Shown here one piece after another: positions 18,050 to 27,158 of a stretch of 64,000 nucleotides of DNA. Both the position numbers and the translations under genes were made by a program. The notes beneath the pieces were generated by a model. That model worked only from the letters and a program-made list of their open reading frames with translations, was not told the origin of the DNA and did no database searches. Position 1 is the stretch's first letter, and every line of letters starts with the position of its first letter. The stretch covers positions 62,001-126,000 of the forward strand of contig NZ_JACVCU010000007.1 of NCBI RefSeq assembly GCF_014518425.1, given 5' to 3'. The DNA comes from Terrabacter sp. MAHUQ-38 (GTDB taxonomy: Bacteria; Actinomycetota; Actinomycetes; Actinomycetales; Dermatophilaceae).

Positions 18050-19153
18050 TCAGTCGCCGATGCGCTCGCCCGACTCCGGGTTGAACAGGTGGACGTGACC
18101 CTGCTTCGGCTTGAGGTGCAGGACCTGGCCCTTCTCCGGGGGACGGCGACCGTCGACGCGGGCGATGAACGGCTTGCCCGTCTCCTCGTCGCCCTCGATG
18201 TCGATCTGGTGCGCCTTGGTCGAGCCGTAGATGTACGCGTCGGCGCCGAGCTCCTCGACGACGTCGACCGTGACGGCCAGGCCGGTGCCGTCCTCGGCCA
18301 CCTCGAGGTCCTCCGGGCGGACACCCATCGTGATGTGCTTGCCGACGCCGCCGAGCAGGCCCCGCTCGATCGGCACCGCGTGGCCACCGAAGTCGGCGCC
18401 CGACTCGGTGAGCGGGACGTCGAGCAGGTTCATGGCCGGAGACCCGATGAAGCCGGCGACGAAGACATTGGACGGGTGGTCGTACATCCGACGCGGGGTG
18501 TCGCACTGCTGGAGCAGGCCGTCCTTGAGGACCGCGACGCGGTCGCCCATCGTCATGGCCTCGATCTGGTCGTGCGTGACGTAGACCGTCGTGACGCCGA
18601 GGCGACGCTGCAGCGAGGCGATCTGCGTGCGTGTCTGCACGCGCAGCTTGGCGTCGAGGTTGGACAGCGGCTCGTCCATGAGGAACACCTGGGGCGAGCG
18701 GACGATGGCGCGGCCCATGGCGACACGCTGACGCTGGCCACCCGAGAGGGCCTTCGGCTTGCGGTCGAGGTACGGCTCGAGGTCGAGGATCTTGGCCGCC
18801 TCCTCGACGCGCTTGCGGATCTCGCTCTTGTCGACACCGGCGATCTTGAGCGCGAAGCCCATGTTGTCGGCGACGGACATGTGCGGGTAGAGCGCGTAGT
18901 TCTGGAACACCATCGCGACGTCGCGGTCCTTGGGGGACAGGTTCGTCACGTCGCGGTCACCGATGAGGATGCGTCCGCCGTTGACCTCCTCGAGGCCGGC
19001 GAGCATGCGCAGGGAGGTGGACTTGCCACATCCGGAGGGACCGACGAGGACGAGGAACTCTCCGTCCGCGATCTCGATGTTGAGCTTGTCGACGGAGGGG
19101 ACCGGGTTTCCCGGGTACTGCCTCGTCGCGTTGTCGAACGTCACTGTTGCCAT
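18050..19153 (-). CDS. msiK: sugar ABC transporter ATP-binding protein, MsiK/UgpC type
   Basis: A 367-residue ATPase of the CUT1 sugar-importer class. Walker A is GPSGCGKST, the ABC signature LSGGQRQRVAMGRA, Walker B VFLMDEPLSNLDAKLR and the H-loop VTHDQIEAMT. The C-terminal ~130 residues form the MalK-like regulatory/TOBE domain. In actinobacteria a single MsiK energises many sugar importers whose operons lack an ATPase. It is divergent from malEFG and is also the likely ATPase for the ATPase-less importer at 56.5-59.7 kb. A GAAGGAAGG ribosome site precedes ATG 19153. Confidence 0.92.
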   Translation of the reverse strand: MATVTFDNATRQYPGNPVPSVDKLNIEIADGEFLVLVGPSGCGKSTSLRMLAGLEEVNGGRILIGDRDVTNLSPKDRDVAMVFQNYALYPHMSVADNMGFALKIAGVDKSEIRKRVEEAAKILDLEPYLDRKPKALSGGQRQRVAMGRAIVRSPQVFLMDEPLSNLDAKLRVQTRTQIASLQRRLGVTTVYVTHDQIEAMTMGDRVAVLKDGLLQQCDTPRRMYDHPSNVFVAGFIGSPAMNLLDVPLTESGADFGGHAVPIERGLLGGVGKHITMGVRPEDLEVAEDGTGLAVTVDVVEELGADAYIYGSTKAHQIDIEGDEETGKPFIARVDGRRPPEKGQVLHLKPKQGHVHLFNPESGERIGD

Positions 19154-19319
19154 GGCTTCTTTGCCTTCCTTCACCGGCAGGAACGTGCCGGACGATCCGT
19201 TGTAAAGGTGCTGCCTGCCCAGGTGAGCAGGCATCGTCATCATGGCCCATGCCGGGCGGCTTGGCCACCCCACGTCCACCCTGTCGCGCCAGGCGCCGAT
19301 CCGGGCTGTGTCCAGAACG

Positions 19320-19374
19320 TTGCAAAAAGTTGCTGCAAGATGACTGGATCATCGTTGCAACTTCTTGCTAGATT
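19320..19374 (+). promoter_or_regulatory. operator-like TTGCAA repeats in the malE promoter region
   Basis: TTGCAAAAAGTTGCTGCAAG (19320-19339) and GTTGCAACTTCTTGC (19354-19368) contain repeated TTGCA/TGCAA half-sites like those of LacI-type MalR operators. A possible -10 (TAGATT, 19369-19374) follows. The LacI regulator at 25260 is the likely binder. Confidence 0.5.
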
Positions 19375-19421
19375 TCGGCAACCGGTGGCGGCGTGTGCCA
19401 CCTGGCTTCAAAGGAGAATCC

Positions 19422-20741
19422 ATGCACAAGCGTGCGCTCGGCGCTGCTGCCGTCACGGGTGTTGCCGCCCTGGCCCTCAGCGCCTGCGGTGGGTCCAGCC
19501 CCACCACCCCGTCCGACACCGGCGGCGCCGGCACGAGCAAGGCGACCAGCAGCGGCGTTCCGGAGACGCCGAGCGGCACCGCTGCTCCCGTCCGCGACGC
19601 CAACGTCGACCTCGTCATCTGGACCGACGCCGACCGCTCCAAGGCCGTCCAGAAGTACGCCGACCAGTTCGCCTCCGAGAACGGCGTGTCGGTCAAGGTC
19701 CAGATCGCCACTGACACCCGCACCCAGTTCAAGGACGCGACCAAGGTCGGCAAGGGTCCCGACGTCATCGTCGGCGCCCACGACTGGCTCGGTGAGCTCG
19801 TCCAGAACTCCACCGTCGCGCCGGTCAACCTCTCGTCCGACGTCGCCGCCAAGTTCCTTCCGAACGCCATCGCGGCCACGAAGTTCAACGGCCAGTCCTA
19901 CGGCGTGCCCTACGCCGTCGAGAACATCGGCCTCATGTACAACAAGGACCTCGTCCCCAACCCGCCGAAGACGATGGACGAGCTGGTCGCCACCGGCGAG
20001 AAGCTCGTCAAGGAGGGCAAGGCCAAGCAGGTCCTCTCGCAGTTCGTCTCCAAGGTCGGCAACGCGTACTTCGCGTACCCGTACCTCTCGGCCTTCCCGG
20101 ACGGTGGCATCTTCGCCACGAAGGACAACGGCGACTACGACCCGAACAAGCTGCTCGTCAACAGCGCCGGCTCCGTCAAGGGTGGTGACATCCTGGCCGA
20201 CCTCGGCAAGAAGAAGGTCCTCTCGACCAACGTCGACGACACGAACCAGGATGCCCTCTTCGACACGAAGAAGGCCCCGTTCATGATCAGCGGCCCGTGG
20301 AGCGTTGCCAAGGCCAAGGAGGCCGGCATCAACTACGGCATCGCCCCGCTGCCCAGCCTCACCGGTGGCGGTGCCATGAAGCCGTTCCTCGGCGTCCAGA
20401 TGTTCTACGTCTCGAGCAAGGCCAAGAACGCCGCGCTCGCGCAGGAGTTCGTCACGAACTACATCCCGCGCAAGGACGTCCAGCTCGCCCTCTTCGAGGT
20501 CGGCAAGCGTCCGCCGGCCCTCAAGGAGGCCTACGACGAGGTCTCGGCGAGCGACCCCGACGTCAAGGCCTGGTACGAGGCCGGCGTCGACGGTAAGCCG
20601 ATGCCGAACATCCCGGCGATGAACTCGGTCTGGGGCCCCTTCGGCCAGGCGACTGCCGACATCATCGCCGGCAAGGCCGGCGCCAAGGAGCGGCTCGACG
20701 CCGCGGCCAAGGAGATCGCGGCCAACATCGCCAAGGGCTGA
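19422..20741 (+). CDS. malE: maltose/maltodextrin ABC substrate-binding lipoprotein
   Basis: A 439-residue extracellular solute-binding protein. The lipobox is LALSAC (Cys ~19), followed by a low-complexity Ser/Thr/Pro linker. The binding domain has VDLVIWTDADRSKAV, VIVGAHDWLGELVQNSTVAP and GVPYAVENIGLMYNKDLVPNP-type motifs of MalE, with FMISGPWSVAKAKEAGINYG near the C-terminal lobe. It captures maltodextrins for the MalF/MalG permease that follows. ATG 19422 has an AAAGGAG ribosome site. The gene is first in malE-malF-malG-GH13-lacI. Confidence 0.92.
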   Translation: MHKRALGAAAVTGVAALALSACGGSSPTTPSDTGGAGTSKATSSGVPETPSGTAAPVRDANVDLVIWTDADRSKAVQKYADQFASENGVSVKVQIATDTRTQFKDATKVGKGPDVIVGAHDWLGELVQNSTVAPVNLSSDVAAKFLPNAIAATKFNGQSYGVPYAVENIGLMYNKDLVPNPPKTMDELVATGEKLVKEGKAKQVLSQFVSKVGNAYFAYPYLSAFPDGGIFATKDNGDYDPNKLLVNSAGSVKGGDILADLGKKKVLSTNVDDTNQDALFDTKKAPFMISGPWSVAKAKEAGINYGIAPLPSLTGGGAMKPFLGVQMFYVSSKAKNAALAQEFVTNYIPRKDVQLALFEVGKRPPALKEAYDEVSASDPDVKAWYEAGVDGKPMPNIPAMNSVWGPFGQATADIIAGKAGAKERLDAAAKEIAANIAKG

Positions 20742-20758
20742 GCCCTCGGTCGGAGAGC

Positions 20759-20795
20759 GGTCCCGGGGTCTGCCGCCGTGGCGGACCCCGGGACC
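20759..20795 (+). terminator. stem-loop between malE and malF (partial terminator)
   Basis: GGTCCCGGGGTC (20759-20770) pairs with GACCCCGGGACC (20784-20795), and the stem can extend inward through TGCC/GGCG. Its place inside the operon suggests attenuation or 3' protection giving more binding-protein than permease message. Confidence 0.6.
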
Positions 20796-20889
20796 CGGCC
20801 CGGACACGGGCCACCGGGGGAGCTCCACGTGGGCTCCCTTCGTGCATCTACGGGTAACGGCGCCGGCTCGGCGCAAAAGGACGTGTCAC

Positions 20890-22434
20890 ATGACCAAGCC
20901 CATCGCGCTCGCGATCAAGTGGGTTCTCATCGCCGCCGCGATGGTCGGCATCCTCTGGATCGCCACCAGGCTCGCCGCGGCAGGCAACACGATGGCCGTC
21001 GTCATCGCCGGACTGGTCGGGATGGGGATCCTCGCCGTCTACGCGACGCGGCGAGCTGTCCCGCTCAAGTACCTCGTGCCGGGTCTGCTCTTCATGACCC
21101 TCTTCCAGGTGTGGCCCGTGCTCTACACCGCGAACCTCTCGCTGACCAACTACGGCGACGGCCACCTCTACAGCAAGGAGGACTCGGTCAAGGACATCAT
21201 CGCCCAGTCCGTGCGAGAGGTCCCGAACACCCCGCGCTACAAGATGTCGATCGCGACGGCGGAGGGCGGCGACGCCACCACCGCGGACCTCGTCCTGCTG
21301 CTGACCAAGCCGGACGGCACGATGTACCTCGGTGACAAGACCGGCCTCAAGCCGCTGGCTGCCACGGGTGTCGAGAAGACGTCGATCGGAAAGATCACCA
21401 AGGCGCCCGGCTACACCGTCCTCAACGCCCGACAGGCCAACGCCCGGAGCAAGGACCTTTCCGCCATCGCCGTGCCGACGTCCGACGGCGGAGGTGTCAA
21501 ACCGGTCGGCCTCTCGGAGGCCTTCGAGGGCAGGGCGACCGTCACCTTCGACGCCGGCGCCGACAAGCTCACCGACACCTCGACGCAACCGCCTTCGGTG
21601 TACGCCCCGAAGGATGCCCGCTGGGTCAACGTCGCCGACACCACCCAGTCGTTCCCGCAGGGCTGGAAAGAGAACGTCGGCCTCGCCAACTACTCGCGCA
21701 TCCTCACCGACGACACGATCCGCAGCGGCTTCCTCAAGATCTTCATCTGGAACGTCGTGTTCGCGATCGTCTCGGTGCTCTCGACCTTCCTGCTCGGCAT
21801 GCTCATCGCCCTGCTCTTCAACGACCCGAAGCTGCGCGGCAAGGGCATCTACCGGTCCTTGCTGATCCTCCCGTACGCGTTGCCCGGCTTCGTCACGGCG
21901 CTGGTGTGGAAGGGCATGTTCAACCAGGACTACGGCATCATCAACCAGACGCTCGGGCTCGGGATCGACTGGCTCGGAACCGATCTCGGCGCCAAGGCCG
22001 CGATCCTCATCACGAACCTCTGGCTCGGCTTCCCGTACATGTTCATCGTCTGCACCGGTGCCCTGCAGTCCATCCCGCAGGACGTCCGCGAGGCCGCCAC
22101 GATCGACGGCGCCAATGCGTTCCGCACGCTGCGCTCGATCATCATGCCGCTGCTGCTCGTGGCTGTCGGGCCGCTGCTGCTCGCGTCGTTCGCCTTCAAC
22201 TTCAACAACTTCGGCCTGATCTACCTGCTCACCAAGGGTGGCCCGTTCAACGGCCAGGACACGAGCATCGGCTCCAGCGACCTGCTCATCACGTACGCGT
22301 ACCGCCTGGCCTTCTCGGGCAGCGCCCCGAACTACGGCTTCGCGGCCGCGGTCTCCGTGGTCATCTTCCTGCTCGTGGCGCTGATGAGCATCCCGGGCTT
22401 CCGTCGCACCAAGGCTCTCGAGGAGGTCAACTGA
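20890..22434 (+). CDS. malF: maltose/maltodextrin ABC permease MalF
   Basis: A 514-residue membrane permease, the same length as E. coli MalF. Two or three N-terminal helices are followed by a large non-membrane insertion (residues ~90-265, including SVREVPNTPRYKMS and GVEKTSIGKITKAPGYTVL) that corresponds to the MalF P2 loop contacting the binding protein. The BPD_transp_1 domain has the EAA loop (REAATIDGANAFRTLRSII). ATG 20890 is preferred over an earlier in-frame ATG that lacks a ribosome site. It overlaps malG by one base. Confidence 0.92.
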   Translation: MTKPIALAIKWVLIAAAMVGILWIATRLAAAGNTMAVVIAGLVGMGILAVYATRRAVPLKYLVPGLLFMTLFQVWPVLYTANLSLTNYGDGHLYSKEDSVKDIIAQSVREVPNTPRYKMSIATAEGGDATTADLVLLLTKPDGTMYLGDKTGLKPLAATGVEKTSIGKITKAPGYTVLNARQANARSKDLSAIAVPTSDGGGVKPVGLSEAFEGRATVTFDAGADKLTDTSTQPPSVYAPKDARWVNVADTTQSFPQGWKENVGLANYSRILTDDTIRSGFLKIFIWNVVFAIVSVLSTFLLGMLIALLFNDPKLRGKGIYRSLLILPYALPGFVTALVWKGMFNQDYGIINQTLGLGIDWLGTDLGAKAAILITNLWLGFPYMFIVCTGALQSIPQDVREAATIDGANAFRTLRSIIMPLLLVAVGPLLLASFAFNFNNFGLIYLLTKGGPFNGQDTSIGSSDLLITYAYRLAFSGSAPNYGFAAAVSVVIFLLVALMSIPGFRRTKALEEVN

Positions 22435-23378
22435 TGTCGACCGTGAACGCTCCCGTCCCGGCCGACCCGCGGATGGAGACTCGTGTGGAGCAGGAGACCG
22501 GCCGCACCTCGCCTGCCTCCCCGAAACGGCGTGGTCTCGGCGGTTCGGTCTGGTGGCGCCACGCACTGGGCATCCTCGCCCTCGTGTGGGCGCTCTTCCC
22601 GATCCTGTTCATCTACTCGGCCGCGACGAATCCCAGCGGCACGCTGAACACTGCCAGCCTGCTGCCCTCGGGCTTCTCGACGAAGAACTTCGTCGACCTC
22701 TTCAACGACAGCTCGCGTCCGTTCTGGAGCTGGTACAAGAACTCGATGACCATCTCGCTCGTCGGTGCGCTCGGGGCGGTCTTCCTCGGCGGCTGTGCCG
22801 CGTTCGCCTTCTCCCGCCTGCGGTTCAAGGGCCGTCGCGGGGGCATGATGGCGCTGCTGCTGACGACGTTCTTCCCGGCGCTGCTCGCGATCGTCGCGAT
22901 GTACATCATCTTCGCGTCCATCGGTGACGCGCTCCCGATGTTCGGGCTCAACACCATCACCGGCCTGATCCTGGCCTACCTCGGTGGGGCGCTCGGCGCC
23001 AACGTGTGGCTGCTCAAGGGGTACTTCGACACGGTGCCCCGCGAGCTCGACGAGGCCGCGATCGTGGACGGCGCCAGCCACGTCCGCATCTTCTTCACGA
23101 TGACGCTCCGCCTCGTCATGCCGATCCTCGTGACGGTCTTCATGCTCGTCTTCGTCGGCCTCTACGGCGAGTTCATGTTGGCGAGCGTCTTCCTCAACGA
23201 CGTCGAGAACCAGACGCTCGGTGTGGGCCTCTACGGCATGACACTCGGCAACGATGCGAACACCCTGTTCGGGCGGTTCACGGCGGCCGCCCTGCTCGGC
23301 TCCATCCCCGTCATCCTGCTCTACCTGGCGTTCCAGAAGCAGCTCGTCGGCGGTCTCACCACGGGATCCGTCAAGTGA
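22434..23378 (+). CDS. malG: maltose/maltodextrin ABC permease MalG
   Basis: A 314-residue permease with about six membrane helices. The EAA motif is DEAAIVDGASHVRIFF, where it docks onto the ATPase. The C-terminus FQKQLVGGLTTGSVK is the classic MalG ending that contacts the MalK subunit. The N-terminal 40 residues are soluble and variable. It overlaps the malF stop (TGATG) and the next gene (GTGA), so the operon is translationally coupled. Confidence 0.93.
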   Translation: MSTVNAPVPADPRMETRVEQETGRTSPASPKRRGLGGSVWWRHALGILALVWALFPILFIYSAATNPSGTLNTASLLPSGFSTKNFVDLFNDSSRPFWSWYKNSMTISLVGALGAVFLGGCAAFAFSRLRFKGRRGGMMALLLTTFFPALLAIVAMYIIFASIGDALPMFGLNTITGLILAYLGGALGANVWLLKGYFDTVPRELDEAAIVDGASHVRIFFTMTLRLVMPILVTVFMLVFVGLYGEFMLASVFLNDVENQTLGVGLYGMTLGNDANTLFGRFTAAALLGSIPVILLYLAFQKQLVGGLTTGSVK

Positions 23379-25258
23379 GTCCCGCCCCGACCCGTCAGCA
23401 GTCGTGGCTGAGCCGGCCGCACCACGACGGGTCGGGACGGTACGTCTCCGACGAGACGCCCCGCCTCGGCGACCGTGTCGACGTCCTCGTCCGGGTCCCG
23501 CTCGAGGCGGGGGTCGACGCGGTCCACGTGCGTACTGCACCCGACGGCGAGGCTGTCTTCTCGGTGGCGAAGAAGGTGCGCACGACGGCGTGCGACGACT
23601 GGTGGCGCGTCACGCTGACGTGCCACAACCCCACGACGAACTACCGGTTCCTGCTGACGGGCGGCCCGACGGCATACGCGTGGCTCAACGGAAGCGGCGT
23701 CCACGAGCGGGACGTGCCGGACGCGAGCGACTTCCGCATCGTCGCCCACGACTCGCCGCCGCCGGGCTGGGCGCTCGGCTCGGTCGTCTACCAGATCTTC
23801 CCGGACCGGTTCGCGCGCTCGAGGGGCGCATACAGGCACGCGACGCCCGACTGGGCGATCGCGGCCGCCTGGTCCGACCCGGTCGACACCAGCCCGAAGG
23901 GGGTCGCCCACCAGCTCTACGGCGGTGACCTCGACGGCATCACCGAGCACCTCGACCACCTGGAGTCGCTCGGCGTCGACGTCGTCTACCTGACGCCGTT
24001 CTTCCCGGCGCGCTCCAACCACCGCTACGACGCGTCGTCCTTCGAGCAGATCGACCCGCTCCTCGGCGGGGCACCTGCGCTGCGCCGGCTCACGAAGGCC
24101 GCGCACGAGCGGGGCATGAAGGTGATGGGCGACTTCACGACGAACCACACGGGCAACGCTCACGAGTGGTTCCTCGCCGCAGCCGGGCCGGACGGCAAGA
24201 GCAGGCCGGAGCGCGACTACTACATCTGGGAGGACGGCACCTACGTCGCCTGGCTCGGCGTGCCGTCGCTGCCGAAGCTCAACCACCTCAACCCGGCTCT
24301 GCGCCAGCGGATCTTCGAGGACCCGCAGGGGGTGGTGCGCAAGTGGCTCGGCCGTGCCGGAGGGCTGGACGGCTGGCGCGTCGACGTCGCCAACATGACC
24401 GGCCGGTGGCGGGCCACCGACGTCAACCACGACGTCGCCCGCCAGATGCGCGACGTCATGGGCCGCGTCGCCCCCGACGCACTGCTCGTCGGGGAGCACT
24501 TCCACGACTACACCGCCGACGTCCCGGGCGACGGCTGGCACGGCGTCATGAACTACGCGGGCTTCGCCAAGCCGACCTGGACCTGGCTGCGCCACGAGCC
24601 GAAGGACCCGCGGTTCCTCGGCGCCCCCCGGCTGCCCCACCTCGAGGCGGGCGCCGTCGCCGAGACGATGCGCGACTTCACCTCGCGCATCCCGTGGCAG
24701 TCGCTCGTGCACTCCTTCAACCTCGTCGGCTCGCACGACGTGCCGCGCATCCGGACCATCGTGGGGGCGGACCTCGTCGAGGCCGCGGCGGGCCTGCTCT
24801 TCACCTTCCCGTCGATGCCGATGCTCACCTACGGCGACGAGATCGGCATGGAGGGCACGTTCGGCGAGGACGGTCGGCGTCCAATGCCCTGGGACGAGAA
24901 CGACTGGGACGCAAACACGCTCGCGACCTACCGGGGCCTCATCGCGGCGCGTCAGCGGTCGGTGGCGCTGCGTCGCGGAGGTCTGCGCTGGGTCCACGCC
25001 GAGGGCGACGCGATCGTCTACCTCCGTGAGGCCCTCGACGAGGTGGCGCTCGTGCACGTCGCTCGCGCCGCCCACGAGCCGATCGCCCTCGACCCGCGCC
25101 ACCTCGCCGGGATCGCCACGGGCGCGTCGGCATACGGACGGGCGCCGAAGGTGGGCAAGCGTGCTGTCACACTGAGCGCCACAGGGCCCGGCGTCTCGAT
25201 CTGGACGTGGCGCCCCACCGACGACGGGCCACGGCACGTCCGACGAAGGCGGAGGTGA
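23375..25258 (+). CDS. GH13 alpha-amylase family enzyme (cyclomaltodextrinase/neopullulanase-like)
   Basis: A 627-residue cytoplasmic glycoside hydrolase; no signal peptide is seen. An N-terminal beta domain (residues ~1-120) precedes the TIM barrel. Catalytic residues are visible: nucleophile Asp337 in DGWRVDVAN, acid/base Glu374 in LLVGEHFHDY and Asp455 in GSHDVPRI, with LGVDVVYLTPFFPARSNHRYD and GMKVMGDFTTNHTGN as regions I-II. The length and N-domain fit maltodextrin-cleaving cyclomaltodextrinase/maltogenic enzymes. It would process sugars imported by MalEFG. GTG 23375 overlaps the malG stop. Confidence 0.9.
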   Translation: MSPAPTRQQSWLSRPHHDGSGRYVSDETPRLGDRVDVLVRVPLEAGVDAVHVRTAPDGEAVFSVAKKVRTTACDDWWRVTLTCHNPTTNYRFLLTGGPTAYAWLNGSGVHERDVPDASDFRIVAHDSPPPGWALGSVVYQIFPDRFARSRGAYRHATPDWAIAAAWSDPVDTSPKGVAHQLYGGDLDGITEHLDHLESLGVDVVYLTPFFPARSNHRYDASSFEQIDPLLGGAPALRRLTKAAHERGMKVMGDFTTNHTGNAHEWFLAAAGPDGKSRPERDYYIWEDGTYVAWLGVPSLPKLNHLNPALRQRIFEDPQGVVRKWLGRAGGLDGWRVDVANMTGRWRATDVNHDVARQMRDVMGRVAPDALLVGEHFHDYTADVPGDGWHGVMNYAGFAKPTWTWLRHEPKDPRFLGAPRLPHLEAGAVAETMRDFTSRIPWQSLVHSFNLVGSHDVPRIRTIVGADLVEAAAGLLFTFPSMPMLTYGDEIGMEGTFGEDGRRPMPWDENDWDANTLATYRGLIAARQRSVALRRGGLRWVHAEGDAIVYLREALDEVALVHVARAAHEPIALDPRHLAGIATGASAYGRAPKVGKRAVTLSATGPGVSIWTWRPTDDGPRHVRRRRR

Positions 25259-25259
25259 G

Positions 25260-26273
25260 ATGAAGGCACGACTGCGCGACATCGCCGACCAGGCGAGCGT
25301 GTCCGAGGCCACCGTCTCACGGGTGCTCAACGGCAAGCCCGGCGTCGCCGAGTCGACCCGGCAGGCCGTGCTGACGGCCCTCGACGTCCTCGGCTACGAC
25401 CGTCCGAGCCGACTGCGCCGCAAGAGCGCCGGTCTCGTCGGGCTCATCGTGCCCGAGCTGACGAACCCGATCTTCCCGGCGTTCGCCCAGATCATCGAGA
25501 ACTCCCTCGCCCAGAACGGCTACACACCCGTCCTCTGCACGCAGGTCGCCGGTGGGGTCCACGAGGACGACTACGTCCAGATGCTCCTCGAGCGCGGCGT
25601 CGCGGGCATCATCTTCATCTCGGGCCTGCACGCCGACACGACCACCGACCCGTCCCGCTACATCGCGCTGCGCGAGCGCAACCTGCCGCTCGTCCTCGTC
25701 AACGGCTTCATCGAGAGCGTCGACGCGCCGTTCATCAGCAACGATGACGTCGCCTCGATGGGCCTCGCTCTCGAGCACCTCGTCAGCCTCGGGCACCGCG
25801 AGATCGGTCTTGCCGTCGGCCCCGACCGCTACGTGCCCGTCATCCGCAAGATCGCCGGCTTCCGCCACTCGATGCAGGAGCTGACCGGACGGCCCGACGT
25901 CGACGACCTCATCGAGCGCTCGCTCTTCACCGTCGAGGGTGGCGCGACCGCCGCGGGCCGACTGCTCGACCGTGGCGCGACGGCCGTCGTGTGCGGGTCT
26001 GACCTCATGGCGCTCGGCGCGGTCCGGGAGGCCCGCAAACGCGGATTCCAGGTGCCGCGAGACTTCTCGGTCGTCGGTTACGACGACTCGACGCTGATCG
26101 CGTTCACCGATCCGCCTCTCACGACGGTGCGCCAGAGCGTCAACGCGATGAGTGCCGCGACGGTGCGCGCCCTGCTCGACGAGATCGCCGGGCAGCCTTC
26201 TCCCCGTGCGGAGTACGTCTTCCGTCCCGAGCTCGTCGTGCGCGGCTCGACGGGTGCCGTCCGCCGCCGCTGA
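25260..26273 (+). CDS. LacI-family transcriptional regulator of the maltodextrin operon
   Basis: A 337-residue LacI-type repressor. The helix-turn-helix and hinge read LRDIADQASVSEATVSRVLN and GVAESTRQAVLTALDVLGY. The periplasmic-binding-like effector domain (VGLIVPELTNPIFPAFAQ onward) spans residues ~60-337. It is the last gene of the malEFG-GH13 cluster and most likely represses the divergent msiK/malE promoters through TTGCAA-type sites. ATG 25260 has GGAGGTGA upstream, only one base past the preceding stop. Confidence 0.9.
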   Translation: MKARLRDIADQASVSEATVSRVLNGKPGVAESTRQAVLTALDVLGYDRPSRLRRKSAGLVGLIVPELTNPIFPAFAQIIENSLAQNGYTPVLCTQVAGGVHEDDYVQMLLERGVAGIIFISGLHADTTTDPSRYIALRERNLPLVLVNGFIESVDAPFISNDDVASMGLALEHLVSLGHREIGLAVGPDRYVPVIRKIAGFRHSMQELTGRPDVDDLIERSLFTVEGGATAAGRLLDRGATAVVCGSDLMALGAVREARKRGFQVPRDFSVVGYDDSTLIAFTDPPLTTVRQSVNAMSAATVRALLDEIAGQPSPRAEYVFRPELVVRGSTGAVRRR

Positions 26274-26354
26274 CAGCCCCTCCCAGCCGCTGACAGCCGC
26301 TGGGGGCATGCCCGGTCAGCCGTGCCCGTATGCCGGGTGGCGCGGGCTCGGGGC

Positions 26355-27158
26355 TCAGCCCGGCACGTGACTGGCGGAACAGAGCTCGCGCAGGCGGGTC
26401 AGCAGCCCGGGCACCTCGGTCTCGTCGTCGACACGGAAGCGGGCGGCCGTCGTGCCGGTGCCGACCTTGACCGTGACGTCCTCAGGGCGCCTCATCCGCA
26501 TGAACGCGTCCTCGTCGGTGACGTCGTCGCCGAGGTAGACGCGCGAGACCGCGCCGATGTGGCGGCCCAGTGCCGTGACGGCAGAGCCCTTGTCGGCGTG
26601 CGAGACCGACAGCTCGAGCACGGCCTTGCCCTTGAGGACCTTGACGCCGGGGTGGTCGAGGGCGAGCTTCCGCGCGTCGGCGATGGCGGCGTCACCGACC
26701 TCGCGTGGCAGGCCGCGGACGTGGACGACGACCGCGGCCGACTTGTACTCGATGCCGGCGTCGGGGTGGTGCTCCTTGACGAGAGTCTCGATGTCGGCGC
26801 GGAGCTCGGCGAGCGTCACCTCGTCGTCCGGCGTCACGGCCGCGGCCTCCATGGCCTCGCGCACGGCCGCGCTGGACGACTCGGCGCCGTGGCTGCCGAT
26901 GAGCACGATCGGCTCGTCGGCGCCGATGCCGGTGAGGGTGCGGAGCGTCTCGAGGTCGCGTCCCGACACGACGGCGACGTGCACGCCGGGCAGGCGCGCC
27001 AGCGCGCGCAGCGTGTCGATGGTGCCCGGCTGGGGGGTCGCCTTCATCGGGTCGGCGTCGAAGCCGGCCAGCACCCCGTCGAAGTCGGTCGCGACGAGCA
27101 GGGTCGGGGCGGCCGCGGCGACGTCGAGCGCCGCCGTGGTCAGCGGGCCGGCGTTCAC
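26355..27158 (-). CDS. otsB: trehalose-6-phosphate phosphatase
   Basis: A 267-residue HAD-superfamily phosphatase. Motif I is DFDGVLAGFDADPM, with the conserved GSHGAE and VVSGRDLETL segments and late HAD motif YLGDDVTDEDAF. It removes phosphate from trehalose-6-phosphate. GTG 27158 overlaps the otsA stop (GTGA), giving coupled translation; longer in-frame extension runs back inside otsA. Trehalose is a compatible solute and precursor of cell-wall lipids in actinobacteria. Confidence 0.92.
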   Translation of the reverse strand: MNAGPLTTAALDVAAAAPTLLVATDFDGVLAGFDADPMKATPQPGTIDTLRALARLPGVHVAVVSGRDLETLRTLTGIGADEPIVLIGSHGAESSSAAVREAMEAAAVTPDDEVTLAELRADIETLVKEHHPDAGIEYKSAAVVVHVRGLPREVGDAAIADARKLALDHPGVKVLKGKAVLELSVSHADKGSAVTALGRHIGAVSRVYLGDDVTDEDAFMRMRRPEDVTVKVGTGTTAARFRVDDETEVPGLLTRLRELCSASHVPG

